Assembly (NCBI RefSeq): GCF_001698225.1
Contig: NZ_CP016594.1
Location: 3,596,001-3,660,000, forward strand
Direction: 5' to 3'
DNA: 64,000 nt
Origin: Gordonia terrae
GTDB taxonomy: Bacteria; Actinomycetota; Actinomycetes; Mycobacteriales; Mycobacteriaceae
Position numbers and translations under genes: made by a program. This document shows, piece after piece, positions 27,356 to 36,161 of the stretch (positions are counted from its first letter, which is position 1; the number at the start of each line of letters is the position of its first letter). The notes under the pieces were generated by a model. It was not told the origin of the DNA. It ran no database searches and saw only the letters and a list, made by a program, of their open reading frames with translations.

Positions 27356-28080
27356 CACCGAGTCTCGTCCTCGTCGCACACGGCAGTCGCGACCCGCGCT
27401 TCGGCGCGACCGCGCGCCGTGTGCGCGACGCCGTCGCCTCGAGCCTGCCCGGCGTCGACGTGGTGCTCTCCTACCTCGACCTCGACGAGCCACCGGTCGG
27501 GGATGTGCTCAGCCACATTGCCGCCGATCCGGTCGTCGTGCCGATGCTGCTCGCGGCGGGATACCACCACAAGGTCGACCTCCCGTCGATCATCGCGTCG
27601 TGCCGCCCGACGGCGCGACAGACCGACGTCATGGGCACCCGCTCGTTGACGGGCGCGCTGACCGATCGTCTGCTCGAGGCCGGCCTGGGACCGCGCGACG
27701 GGGTCATCCTGTCCGCGGTCGGGTCGTCTGACCCCGACGCCGATCGGTCGGTGCGTCTGCGCGCGATCGAGCTCTCGACACGACTGCACCGGCCCGTCGA
27801 GGTGGTCTTCGCGACCAAACTGGGCGCGGGACAGCGTGCGGTGTCCACGGCTGTGCGACGGTTGCGCGCCGGCGGCGCCGACCGAATCGCCCTCAGTCCG
27901 TATTTTCTGTCGGCCGGACTGCTCACCGAGCGGGTCGAGTCGGCGCTCGACGCACTGGTCGACGACTCACTCGTCGCCGGCCCGCTCGGCACTCACCCAG
28001 AAGTCGTCGACGCGATCAGCTCGCTCTACCGCGCGGCCGTCGACCGACGCGCGGTGCCCGCCGGTCACGCGGCTTCCTGA
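27352..28080 (+). CDS. Sirohydrochlorin chelatase (CbiX/SirB type)
   Basis: Predicted class II chelatase inserting ferrous iron into sirohydrochlorin to give siroheme, the cofactor of sulfite reductase encoded in the same operon. Two half-domains are seen: LVAHGSRDPRFGATARRVRD at the N-terminus with the metal-binding His, and a second lobe from VILSAVGSSDPDAD. AGYHHKVDLPS holds further His residues. 242 residues from the GTG that overlaps cysN. Cobalt chelation cannot be excluded from sequence, but context favours siroheme. The equivalent position is Rv2393 of M. tuberculosis. Last gene of the operon. Confidence 0.85.
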   Translation: MTPSLVLVAHGSRDPRFGATARRVRDAVASSLPGVDVVLSYLDLDEPPVGDVLSHIAADPVVVPMLLAAGYHHKVDLPSIIASCRPTARQTDVMGTRSLTGALTDRLLEAGLGPRDGVILSAVGSSDPDADRSVRLRAIELSTRLHRPVEVVFATKLGAGQRAVSTAVRRLRAGGADRIALSPYFLSAGLLTERVESALDALVDDSLVAGPLGTHPEVVDAISSLYRAAVDRRAVPAGHAAS

Positions 28081-28100
28081 CTCGGCGATCACCGCTCTGC

Positions 28101-28186
28101 CCCCTGGTCCGAAAGAACCGCATAACCCCTGGTCCCTAATCCGAGAACGCATAACCCCTGGTCCCTAATCCGAAAGAACCGCATAA
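28101..28186. repeat. Short tandem repeats after the sulfur operon
   Basis: Three head-to-tail units at 28101-28125 (25 bases), 28126-28154 (29) and 28155-28186 (32) share CCCCTGGTCC at the start and ACGCATAA or CCGCATAA at the end. They differ by the presence of CCTAAT and of AAGAACC. A partial fourth unit leads directly into the palindrome at 28191-28292. Units are too short and gapless to be a CRISPR array. Confidence 0.8.
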
Positions 28187-28190
28187 CCCC

Positions 28191-28292
28191 TGCTCCCTGA
28201 GGTGCGAGGAGCGCAAGCGACGAGCCTCGAAGGGCCTGGTGAGACACGTTCGAAACCCTTCGAGGCTCGCTTCGCTCGCACCTCAGGGAGCA
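28191..28292. repeat. Long imperfect intergenic palindrome (REP-like)
   Basis: Left arm 28191-28234 and right arm 28256-28292 are reverse complements over TGCTCCCTGAGGTGCGAG (18 bp) and GAGCCTCGAAGGG (13 bp), with an unpaired internal segment between them and a ~21-base loop. The right-arm core GAGGCTCGCTTCGCTCGCACCTC looks like dispersed intergenic palindromes of Gordonia-type genomes. It may act as a bidirectional terminator between the chelatase gene (plus) and the small membrane protein genes (minus). Confidence 0.8.
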
Positions 28293-28374
28293 GAGGGGGT
28301 CTTTCGTGGTCCACGACGGCCGCCAGGCCGCAGATACTGAGGTCCGGCGAGGTAGGTTGCAGGCCCGGCGAGGA

Positions 28375-28461
28375 TCAGCCCGTGATGAGCCAGGCGATCA
28401 CGACGAGGATCAGCAATGCCAGCAGCGCGAAGGTGACCGGCGAACGCAGTATCTTCTTCAC
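28375..28461 (-). CDS. 28-residue membrane peptide
   Basis: A GTG-started ORF encoding a single hydrophobic helix: three basic residues near the start (VKKILRSP) and then TFALLALLILVVIAWLI, ending at TGA 28375. The start overlaps the stop of the 66-residue membrane protein by GTGA, which supports translation. Positive-inside charge suggests a cytoplasmic N-terminus. Function unknown; the spot corresponds to small ORFs near Rv2401A beside the trehalase gene in M. tuberculosis. Confidence 0.55.
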   Translation of the reverse strand: MKKILRSPVTFALLALLILVVIAWLITG

Positions 28462-28658
28462 AATCCGGTCCCATCGTCGTCGGCGAAGCGGCGTCGGTCA
28501 ACCAGCGTGGCAGCGGCGTCGACCAGCAGGCTGAGTACATAGGCGATGAGGATCGCCACCGGGATGACGACGGCGACCGTCACGAGCAACTGGGGCACGA
28601 AGGACAGGCCTGTGAGCCATTCCTCCACGCTGTCCCACCAGGCGAAGAACGCCGACAC
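28458..28658 (-). CDS. 66-residue membrane protein
   Basis: Small protein with one strong membrane helix (about 22-45, PQLLVTVAVVIPVAILIAYVLSLLV) preceded by an amphipathic Trp-rich start (FFAWWDSVEEWL) and followed by a charged tail ending DRRRFADDDGTGL. GTG start at 28658. Overlaps the next tiny ORF by GTGA. Divergent from the trehalase gene across 147 bases. Function unknown. Confidence 0.6.
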   Translation of the reverse strand: MSAFFAWWDSVEEWLTGLSFVPQLLVTVAVVIPVAILIAYVLSLLVDAAATLVDRRRFADDDGTGL

Positions 28659-28805
28659 CTCATCACCCCGTCATCCGAGTTCTCGATCGCGAACAGCAAT
28701 CCGCCTGCCCGCTGCGCTGCGGTTTCGCGGTCCGTGATCACTGCCACCGCCCGGCTGCCGTGAGCCGAGTGGCGTCGGCGATCGCCCGTCGCAATGATAG
28801 GACCC

Positions 28806-30812
28806 ATGTCTGTCGCAGATGACTCCACCGTAACGTCCCTGCCGACCGCGTCGCCGCGGGCATCCGGCACTGCGGCCGACGCCCACGTCACGCCGGCGAC
28901 TCCCCCGACGCCGTCGCACACGAGCGCGTTCCCACCCATCGGCGACTACGCGTTCCTCTCCGACACCGAGACGAACTGTCTCATCGCCCGCAACGGCTCG
29001 GTGGAGTGGATGTGCGTTCCCCGTCCCGATTCGCCCAGCGTCTTCGGTGCGATCCTCGACCGCAGCGCAGGTCACTTCCGCCTCGCGCCCTACGGGGTGA
29101 ACGTCCCGGTGGATCGGCGCTATCTGCCCGGCAGCCTGATGGTCGAGACGACCTGGCAGACCGACACCGGTTGGATCATCATCCGTGACGCGTTGGTCAT
29201 GGGTCCGTGGCACGACAACGAACGTCGCTCGAAGACGCACCGCCGGACGCCCACCGATTGGGACGCCGAGCACATCCTGTTGCGCACCGTGCGCTGCGTG
29301 TCCGGCACCGTCGAACTGCACATGAGTTGCGAACCGGCCTTCGACTACCACCGTGGGACCACGAAGTGGGAGTACTCCGGCCCGGCCTACGGCGAGGCGA
29401 TCGCGACCGCCAAGGACACCGATGCCGACACGCCCACCCTCAAACTCACCACGGACCTCCGCCTGGGTCTGGAGGGTCGCGAAGCGCGGGCACGCACCCG
29501 GCTCGTCGAGGGCGACAACCGCTTCGTCGCGCTCAGCTGGTCCCGGCAGCCGGCGCCGCGGAACTTCGAAGAAGCCGCCCAGAAGATGTGGGCGACAAGC
29601 GAGTCGTGGCGCCAATGGATCAACATCGGCAGCTTCCCCGATCACCCGTGGCGCTCCCATCTGCAGCGTTCGGCGCTCACGCTGAAGGGACTCACCTACT
29701 CCCCGACCGGCGCGCTGCTGGCCGCCGCGACCACGTCGCTGCCGGAAACGCCTCAGGGCGAACGCAACTGGGACTACCGCTACGCGTGGGTGCGCGACTC
29801 CACCTTCGCCTTGTGGGGCTTGTACACGCTCGGCCTCGATCGGGAGGCCGACGACTTCTTCTCGTTCATCGCCGACGTCTCGGGCATCACCAACGGCGAA
29901 CGCCATCCGCTGCAGGTGATGTACGGCGTCGGCGGCGAGCGCACCCTCGAAGAGGAAGAGCTGACCCATCTCTCCGGATACGACGGCGCCCGGCCGGTCC
30001 GCATCGGCAACGGCGCGTATAACCAGGCGCAGCATGACATCTGGGGCACGATGCTCGACTCGGTGTACCTGAACATCAAGTCACACGAGGCGGTGCCGGA
30101 GACGCTGTGGCCGGTGTTGAAGGCACAGGTCGAGGAGGCCATCGAGCACTGGAAGGAACCCGACCGCGGAATCTGGGAGGTGCGCGGGGAGCCGCAGCAC
30201 TTCACGTCGTCGAAGGTGATGTGCTGGGTCGCCCTCGATCGCGGGTCGCGTCTGGCGACCATGCACGGCGAGCAGGCCCACGCGAATAAGTGGGCGGCGA
30301 TCGCGGAGGAGATCCGTGCCGACATCCTCGAACACGGCGTCAACGAACGCGGGGTGTTCACCCAGCGCTACGGCGACGACGCGCTCGACGCCTCGTTGCT
30401 GCTCGTCCCGCTCCTGCGGTTCCTCCCGCCTGACGACCATCGGGTGCGCGCAACGGTTCTCGCGATCGCCGACGAACTGACCGAGAACGAACTGGTGTTG
30501 CGCTACCGGGTCGAGGAGACCGACGACGGTCTCAGCGGCGAGGAGGGCACGTTCACGATCTGTTCGTTCTGGCTGGTCTCGGCGCTCGTCGAGATCGGCG
30601 AACTCCCACGGGCGAAGACGCTGTGCGAGCGCCTGCTCTCCTACTCGAGTCCGCTGAAGTTGTACGCCGAGGAGATCGACGCAAAGACGGGACAACACCT
30701 GGGCAACTTCCCCCAGGCGTTCACCCACCTCGCACTGATCAATGCGGTGATGCACGTGATCCGCGCCGAGGAGGCGGCCCACCAGGCCACCTTCCAGCCG
30801 GCGAATCACTGA
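28806..30812 (+). CDS. GH15-family trehalase
   Basis: Glycoside hydrolase family 15 protein of 668 residues, closely like the characterised mycobacterial trehalase (MSMEG_4535/Rv2402) from memory, which hydrolyses trehalose to glucose. Landmarks: N-terminal NCLIARNGSVEWMCVPRPDS, the catalytic-domain segment ERNWDYRYAWVRDSTFALW, IWEVRGEPQHFTSSKVMCW and the EEGTFTICSFWLV stretch with the probable catalytic Glu. No signal peptide, so it acts on cytosolic trehalose. ATG 28806 follows AGGA; ATG 28794 is a 4-residue longer alternative. GH15 also includes glucoamylases, but the sequence is of the trehalase branch. Confidence 0.88.
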   Translation: MSVADDSTVTSLPTASPRASGTAADAHVTPATPPTPSHTSAFPPIGDYAFLSDTETNCLIARNGSVEWMCVPRPDSPSVFGAILDRSAGHFRLAPYGVNVPVDRRYLPGSLMVETTWQTDTGWIIIRDALVMGPWHDNERRSKTHRRTPTDWDAEHILLRTVRCVSGTVELHMSCEPAFDYHRGTTKWEYSGPAYGEAIATAKDTDADTPTLKLTTDLRLGLEGREARARTRLVEGDNRFVALSWSRQPAPRNFEEAAQKMWATSESWRQWINIGSFPDHPWRSHLQRSALTLKGLTYSPTGALLAAATTSLPETPQGERNWDYRYAWVRDSTFALWGLYTLGLDREADDFFSFIADVSGITNGERHPLQVMYGVGGERTLEEEELTHLSGYDGARPVRIGNGAYNQAQHDIWGTMLDSVYLNIKSHEAVPETLWPVLKAQVEEAIEHWKEPDRGIWEVRGEPQHFTSSKVMCWVALDRGSRLATMHGEQAHANKWAAIAEEIRADILEHGVNERGVFTQRYGDDALDASLLLVPLLRFLPPDDHRVRATVLAIADELTENELVLRYRVEETDDGLSGEEGTFTICSFWLVSALVEIGELPRAKTLCERLLSYSSPLKLYAEEIDAKTGQHLGNFPQAFTHLALINAVMHVIRAEEAAHQATFQPANH

Positions 30813-30879
30813 ACGAGGCCACGTTCCGTCGTCCTGTCGGCTCGAGCCGGCAGGGACGTCTGTGCTTCGGTTGCCCAAG

Positions 30880-31698
30880 TCAGACTGTCGTGGCGCCCAA
30901 TGCGAGCATGTCGGCGACCATGGGCTGATGGGACAGCAGGCCCGCGTCGACCTTGACCTCCTGGCCGTTGATGCCGGCGGCGTCATCGGAGGCGAGGAAT
31001 GCGAATACCTTCGCCTGTTGCTCAGGGGTGGGCATCTCGGGGTTCAGGTTCTGACGGCGGAAGATGTTCTTGATCGCCTCGGGAAGCTGCTGGGCAGGGG
31101 GTGAGGACGTGGTTCCCGGGCTGACTGCGTTGCAGCGCACGCCTTCTCGGCCGTACTGGGTGGCGAGGAACTTGGTGAGCGCGATGACACCGGCCTTCGA
31201 GGCACCATATCCGCTGAGACTCGTGTCGCCTGCAGACCCGTGCGTGGATGCCGTGTTGACAATCGCTCCACCGGCTTTGCGCAGGTACGGCAGGGTGTGC
31301 TTGCTCAACAGCATCACACTTCGCAGATTCACGGCGAGGACGTCGTCCCAGGCTTCCACCGTCATCGTGGCGACGTCGCCGTCCTCAGCCGGAAAGATGC
31401 CCGCGATGTTGATGACGATCGTGGGTTCGCCGAGCTGCTCGACAGTGGCATCCACCAACCGCTTGACCTGTGATTCGTGGCGCACATCGGTTTCGATCGC
31501 GATTGCCACCTGCCTCCCGTGGCGTTGATTGAGCTGGTCGGCCAGCGCCTGCGCCCCGGCGATGTTGATGTCGGCCAGCGCGACGAGTGCTCCCCCTGCG
31601 GCCAGTTCGGTGGCTGTCGCGCCACCGATGTTGAGGCCGCCGGGCTCGACAGTCGTCGCGCCGGTCACGATGGCCACTTTGTTCTCGAAGTCGGGCAT
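30880..31698 (-). CDS. Short-chain dehydrogenase/reductase with unusual cofactor loop
   Basis: 272-residue SDR. The catalytic triad is Ser in NTASTHGSAG and Tyr-x3-Lys in SGYGASKAG. The glycine-rich cofactor loop is atypical: VTGATTVEPGGLNIGGAT in place of TGxxxGIG, an insertion of several residues. ALADINIAG after strand 2 (Asp) suggests NAD preference. First gene of the accessory island on its left edge; transcribed minus, 70 bases after an esterase gene. Likely oxidises an alcohol produced by ester hydrolysis. Start ATG 31698. Confidence 0.85.
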   Translation of the reverse strand: MPDFENKVAIVTGATTVEPGGLNIGGATATELAAGGALVALADINIAGAQALADQLNQRHGRQVAIAIETDVRHESQVKRLVDATVEQLGEPTIVINIAGIFPAEDGDVATMTVEAWDDVLAVNLRSVMLLSKHTLPYLRKAGGAIVNTASTHGSAGDTSLSGYGASKAGVIALTKFLATQYGREGVRCNAVSPGTTSSPPAQQLPEAIKNIFRRQNLNPEMPTPEQQAKVFAFLASDDAAGINGQEVKVDAGLLSHQPMVADMLALGATTV

Positions 31699-31767
31699 CT
31701 CTGTGTCTTCCTTTTTCAGATCATCATCGGGTTGGTCGCAGTGTCGTCTTGTCAACGTGCCGTCGGC

Positions 31768-32703
31768 TCACGGCGGCCGCGATGTCGAAGGCGCCGCTTC
31801 CGCGCGCCGCAGCACGTCGCCGATGAACACCCCGATCTCGGCCACCCCTTCGCGAGCGCGCGGCAGGATGTCGGTGGAGAGCGTCCAGGCGTGGAAGGTC
31901 TCGGAGTACATCGAGAGCACGCTGGACCCGTTGCTCGCCTGTACATTTCGATGAAGGCGCACCGCGTCGTCGAGCAGGATCTCGGATTCGCTGGCGAGGA
32001 CGAGGATCGGTGGTAACCCCCGCAAGTCGGCGAATACCGGAGAGGCAAGCGGGTTCTCGGCGTCGGCGTCACGGAGGTACGCGGCCCTCAGGTCGCGCAG
32101 CGAACGCTCGGTGATGACCGGGTCGGTGTGTCTGTTGCTCGCGATGCTCTCGCCGGAGGCGGTGAAATCGGCGAGCGGGGACACGACCGCGGCCGCCGCC
32201 GGCAGTTCGGCACCGCGATCCCGCGCGTGGATCAGCACCGCCACCGTGAGTCCACCGCCCGCCGAATCGCCACCGATCACCGTCCGCTCGGCGCCGAACT
32301 CGGCGATCACCGCATCGACGACCGACGCCGCATCGTCGACCGCGGCGGGAAACGGGTGTTCGGGCGCAAGTCGATAGTCGGGGACGACGACCGGCGCCCC
32401 GGTCGACCTCGACAGCGCCGCGGCGACGTGCTGATACCCACGCGCACTGCCCATCACGTATCCGCCACCGTGGAACCACACGAGCACACGGTTGTCGGCC
32501 ACAGCCCCGGCTCGCACCCGCACTGCCGGCACGCCGCCGACGATGACGTCGGTCACCGAGACATCGTCATCCAGAACGGCGTCGAGCATCATCGTGTCGA
32601 GGTCGCGCCGCAGATCGTCGAGTCGAGCCCGCCGGTTTCCCAGCACCGCGGCCAGGCGATCGCGGGCTCGGACGAGAAGGTCGTCGTCCCCTGCCCCGGT
32701 CAT
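31768..32703 (-). CDS. HSL-type alpha/beta hydrolase (esterase), copy 1
   Basis: 311-residue hormone-sensitive-lipase family carboxylesterase. Motifs: oxyanion VWFHGGGYVMGS, nucleophile GGDSAGGGL, and His in SETFHAW, with Asp/Glu in the LASESEILLDDA stretch. No signal peptide. The ATG at 32701-32703 overlaps the flavin reductase stop (ATGA). A close paralogue lies at 33253-34149, the two flanking the reductase. In this island it could open esters or lactones made by the Baeyer-Villiger enzyme. Confidence 0.9.
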   Translation of the reverse strand: MTGAGDDDLLVRARDRLAAVLGNRRARLDDLRRDLDTMMLDAVLDDDVSVTDVIVGGVPAVRVRAGAVADNRVLVWFHGGGYVMGSARGYQHVAAALSRSTGAPVVVPDYRLAPEHPFPAAVDDAASVVDAVIAEFGAERTVIGGDSAGGGLTVAVLIHARDRGAELPAAAAVVSPLADFTASGESIASNRHTDPVITERSLRDLRAAYLRDADAENPLASPVFADLRGLPPILVLASESEILLDDAVRLHRNVQASNGSSVLSMYSETFHAWTLSTDILPRAREGVAEIGVFIGDVLRRAEAAPSTSRPP

Positions 32704-33224
32704 GCGCGCTTGACGCCGTTCGTCGTACCGGCCGGCGGCAAGGCCGCGTGGGTACCGAAACTGCGCGCGTGATAGGTCAGCGGTGCGATCGTCTCGCTGG
32801 CCACGTCGACGACCCGGCCGAACACGACGATGTGGTCGGCGACCTCCGCTGTGTGCATGACCTCGGCGGCAAGCCAATGCGGCACGTCGGCGATGCGCGG
32901 TACGCCCGCATCGACTCGCCACGACACCCCGTCGAACTTGTCCGCGCCCTTCCGGGCGAACTGTCCGGCGAGCCTCGACTGCGTGCTGCCCAGGACGTTC
33001 ATCCCGAAGACCCCGGCGTCCAGCACCAGACCGAGCAGTTCAGACCCTCGATCGAGTGAGACCAGAAGCGACGGAGGCGTCATCGACAACGATGCGAAGG
33101 CACTCACTGTCGTGCCGTGTGGACGCTGTCCGTCCATGGCCGTCACCACCGCCACCGGCGTACACACCGTGGCCATGGCGTCGCGGAATCTGGCGGTCAG
33201 GTCATCGACCTGCTGAGCGATCAT
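32700..33224 (-). CDS. Flavin reductase (HpaC/HsaB-like)
   Basis: 174-residue FMN-binding split-barrel reductase supplying reduced flavin to a partner monooxygenase. Core segments: FRDAMATVCTPVAVVTAMDG, GTTVSAFASLSMTPPSLLVSL and the conserved VFGMNVLG strand. The partner is most likely the HsaA-like oxygenase at 36162-37364 in the same direction. ATG 33224 has GAAAGGA upstream. Overlaps esterase copy 1 by ATGA. Confidence 0.9.
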   Translation of the reverse strand: MIAQQVDDLTARFRDAMATVCTPVAVVTAMDGQRPHGTTVSAFASLSMTPPSLLVSLDRGSELLGLVLDAGVFGMNVLGSTQSRLAGQFARKGADKFDGVSWRVDAGVPRIADVPHWLAAEVMHTAEVADHIVVFGRVVDVASETIAPLTYHARSFGTHAALPPAGTTNGVKRA

Positions 33225-33252
33225 CCCTGGGTCCTTTCTCGTCGTGCAGCGG

Positions 33253-34149
33253 TCACACCGAGAGGTTCTTCCGAAGGAACGCGCCGGCTTCGTCAGCTGC
33301 CTGGATTCCTTCGGGCAGAATCGACGAGAAGAGGGGCCACACGTGAACCATGTCGTCGTACAGCGACACCGACGCCGATCCACCGGCTTCGACGATCTTT
33401 GCCGCCGCTCGGCGCGAATCATCGCGCAGAACCTCACCTGATCCGACCATGAACAAGGCCGGGGGCAGGTCCTTCAGCTCCGCGAACAGCGGAGATGCCT
33501 GCGGGTCGGCGGGATCGTGACCCTGCAGATACGCCGCGCTCACATTGCCGATCGAACCCCGGGACACAGCGATGTCCTTGCCGTCGAATTCGTCGATACT
33601 GTCGCCGCTTGCTGTCAGGTCGAGCAGCGGCGAGATGAACACCGCAGCGGCGGGCAGGTTTTCACCCTTGTCACGGAGGGCGACCAGCGCGCCGAGCACC
33701 AGCCCGCCGCCGGCCGAATCGCCGCCGACCGCGACATTGTGCGCACCATGACGTTCGACGAGCGCGCTGATCACCGCAACCGTGTCGTCCGAGGCTGCCG
33801 GGAACGGATGCTCGGGCGCCCGCCGGAAGTCGGCGAGTATCGCCGTCACCCCCGAGGCCCGCGACAGGTTGTGTCCGAGCTCCTGGAAGCCGCGGGCGCT
33901 GCCCATGATGTTGCCGCCACCATGGAACCAGACGAGGACCTTGTCCTCCGCCGCCCCCTCCGCCGCGACGCGCAGCACGGGAACTCCGCCGACCTCGTCC
34001 TCGGACGGTTCGACACCCTCGGGCAGTGCGAATTGCAGGAACAGTCGATCGTAGGCCTCGCGTAGGTCGTCGACCGTCGCTGTCGCGGGGTCGGGGAAGC
34101 CCTCGAGGTACATCTTCTCAACGCGTTCGAGCGCAGGTGTCCTGGCCAT
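33253..34149 (-). CDS. HSL-type alpha/beta hydrolase (esterase), copy 2
   Basis: 298 residues, same family as the gene at 31768-32703. Oxyanion motif VWFHGGGNIMGS, nucleophile GGDSAGGGL, base His in DDMVHVW. The architecture and many positions match copy 1, so they look like an old duplication with different acyl pockets. ATG 34149 has GGAGGA. The upstream 16-base tandem repeats (34156-34203) sit directly before its ribosome-binding site and may control it. Confidence 0.9.
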   Translation of the reverse strand: MARTPALERVEKMYLEGFPDPATATVDDLREAYDRLFLQFALPEGVEPSEDEVGGVPVLRVAAEGAAEDKVLVWFHGGGNIMGSARGFQELGHNLSRASGVTAILADFRRAPEHPFPAASDDTVAVISALVERHGAHNVAVGGDSAGGGLVLGALVALRDKGENLPAAAVFISPLLDLTASGDSIDEFDGKDIAVSRGSIGNVSAAYLQGHDPADPQASPLFAELKDLPPALFMVGSGEVLRDDSRRAAAKIVEAGGSASVSLYDDMVHVWPLFSSILPEGIQAADEAGAFLRKNLSV

Positions 34150-34155
34150 GATTCC

Positions 34156-34203
34156 TCCGAATGAAATTGGTTCCGAATGAGATTGGGTCCGAATGAGATT
34201 GGT
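34156..34203. repeat. Three 16-bp tandem repeats
   Basis: TCCGAATGAAATTGGT (34156-34171), TCCGAATGAGATTGGG (34172-34187) and TCCGAATGAGATTGGT (34188-34203) are contiguous with one or two differences per unit. They fill most of the gap between the acyl-CoA dehydrogenase stop and the esterase start. The first unit overlaps the TCCTCC complement of the esterase ribosome-binding site. AT-rich against the local background. Confidence 0.85.
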
Positions 34204-34220
34204 TGACATCGCGGCGGGGG

Positions 34221-36086
34221 TCACAAGGCGTCGACGGAGAGGTCCATCACCGAATCGTCGACGTCGCGGGCGATTGCGGATTCGGCGATCACCACGGGCA
34301 ACACGTTGCGAGCGAAGAACTCGGCGGCGGCCACCTTGCCCTCGTAGAACGCGCGGTCTCGGCTGCGCCCCGCCTGCGCCGTCGCGAGTGCATCTCGCGC
34401 GACGTCGGCGCCGCGGAGAAGCAACCAGGCCACCACGAGGTCACCGAGCATGAACATGAGGGGCGTGGCATTCAATCCGACGCGGTAGACGTTGGTCGCG
34501 CGGCCACCTTCGGACCGCGGATCAGAGGCCGTCAGGTCGGCGACCATTCCGATCACCACGTCGCGGACGGCCCGGGCAGCCTCCGCCAGCAAGGCGCTCT
34601 CCCCCGCCGGCCCCTGTTGTCCGTCCCGACCGGCGAAGCTGCTGATCTCGCCGAAAAGATGATCGACGGCGACACACTTGTTCCTCGCGATCTTGCGGAA
34701 GAACAGGTCTTGCGCCTGCATCGCCGTCGTGCCCTCGTACAGGGTGTCGATCTTCGCGTCGCGCACGTATTGCTCGATCGGGTGGTCCTGCAGGTAACCC
34801 GAACCTCCCAGGGTTTGCAGCGATTCGGTACCGAGGACTGTCCACGACCGTTCGGAGCCATAGCCCTTGACGATCGGGAGAAGGAGATCGTTCACCGCCT
34901 CGGCCAGTCGGGTGTCGGAGCCGTCGGCGGCACCGATCGCGATCTCGTCCTGCCACGAAGCCGCGTACAGAACCAATGACCTGAGACCCTCGGCATAGGC
35001 CTTCTGCGTGAGCAGGGAGCGTCGGATGTCCGGATGGGCGGTGATGGGAACCCGTGGGGCGCCGGGATTCGAACCCTGAGCGAGGTCTGCACCCTGCACC
35101 CTGTCCTTGGCGTACTCCAGGGCGTTGAGGTATCCCGTCGAGAGTGTCGCAATCGCTTTGCAGCCCACCATCATCCGTGTGTCCTCGAGTACGTCGAACA
35201 TCTGGTTGATCCCGTCATGGACCTCACCGAGGAGCCACCCGCGCGCCGGCCCGTCCGCGCCGAGCGTCATCTCGCAGGTCGCCGACACCTTGACCCCCAT
35301 CTTCTTCTCGATCCTGGTCGCATACACCCCATTGCGCTCACCCGTGAGTTCGCCGGTCGCGACGTCGAAGTGATACTTCGGCACCAGGAACAGGCTGAGG
35401 CCCTTGGTTCCGGGTCCACCCGCTCCCTCGACCCCGACCGGACGGGCGAGCACGAGGTGGAGGATGTTGTCGGCCAGATCGTGCTCGCCGGCGGTGATGA
35501 ACCGCTTCACCCCGACGAGGCTCCACGTACCGTCGTCGTTGCGCGTTGCGGTTGTCTTCCCGGCGCCGACGTCCGAACCCGCATCCGGTTCGGTGAGCAT
35601 CATGGTCACACCCCAGTGTCGCGAGGCGACGATCTCCGCGATCCGCTTGTCGCGCTCCGTTCCGCGTCGCCAGACCACCCGGCTCCCGGTCGGGAAGGCC
35701 AGGTAGGTCCAGAGGGTCGGATGAGCCCCGAGGACGAACTCCGCCAGCGCCCAGTTGAGCGAACTCGGTGCGGCGGTGCCGCCGAGCTCGGGAAGCACGC
35801 GAAACCGCCACCACTCGGCGTCGAGCCACGTCTTGTAGGTGGACGCGTAGGACGCCGGTACCGCAACTGTTCCCGCGGCGGGATCGAAAGTGGTCTCCGC
35901 GCGGTCGGAGTCGGCAAAGGAGTCGGCGAGGCGCTCTCGTGCCAGCTGCTCCACTTCCCGCAGAGCCATCCGCGCGGTCTCACCGTCGACTTCCCGGAAC
36001 GGTCCGACGCCGAAAACCTGGTCGCGACCGAACAACTCGAACAAATTGAACTCGACGTCGCGCAAGTTACTCCGGTAGTGCCCCAC
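34221..36086 (-). CDS. Acyl-CoA dehydrogenase, long FadE5-like form
   Basis: 621-residue flavoprotein oxidising acyl-CoA to enoyl-CoA. ACAD signatures: MLTEPDAGSDVGA (FAD/substrate region) and the catalytic-base region with Glu451 in TLYEGTTAMQAQDL. The extra ~200 residues compared with 380-residue ACADs are typical of the FadE5/AidB-like long group with a C-terminal helical extension (DVVIGMVADL onward). GTG start 36086 with AGAGGTGA. In the ACAD11/Lva scheme such an enzyme could use a 4-phosphoacyl-CoA, but ordinary beta-oxidation is equally possible. Confidence 0.92.
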   Translation of the reverse strand: MGHYRSNLRDVEFNLFELFGRDQVFGVGPFREVDGETARMALREVEQLARERLADSFADSDRAETTFDPAAGTVAVPASYASTYKTWLDAEWWRFRVLPELGGTAAPSSLNWALAEFVLGAHPTLWTYLAFPTGSRVVWRRGTERDKRIAEIVASRHWGVTMMLTEPDAGSDVGAGKTTATRNDDGTWSLVGVKRFITAGEHDLADNILHLVLARPVGVEGAGGPGTKGLSLFLVPKYHFDVATGELTGERNGVYATRIEKKMGVKVSATCEMTLGADGPARGWLLGEVHDGINQMFDVLEDTRMMVGCKAIATLSTGYLNALEYAKDRVQGADLAQGSNPGAPRVPITAHPDIRRSLLTQKAYAEGLRSLVLYAASWQDEIAIGAADGSDTRLAEAVNDLLLPIVKGYGSERSWTVLGTESLQTLGGSGYLQDHPIEQYVRDAKIDTLYEGTTAMQAQDLFFRKIARNKCVAVDHLFGEISSFAGRDGQQGPAGESALLAEAARAVRDVVIGMVADLTASDPRSEGGRATNVYRVGLNATPLMFMLGDLVVAWLLLRGADVARDALATAQAGRSRDRAFYEGKVAAAEFFARNVLPVVIAESAIARDVDDSVMDLSVDAL

Positions 36087-36161
36087 TGTCGATCACCTCT
36101 CCCTCCACCGACGCGCTCACCGGGATTCCCGTGTCAGCGGCGCCGACGCCCTCTGGTTCTG

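Noticed and set aside
28101..28186. CRISPR array
   Set aside because: Units are contiguous, 25-32 bases, with no spacers and no cas genes.
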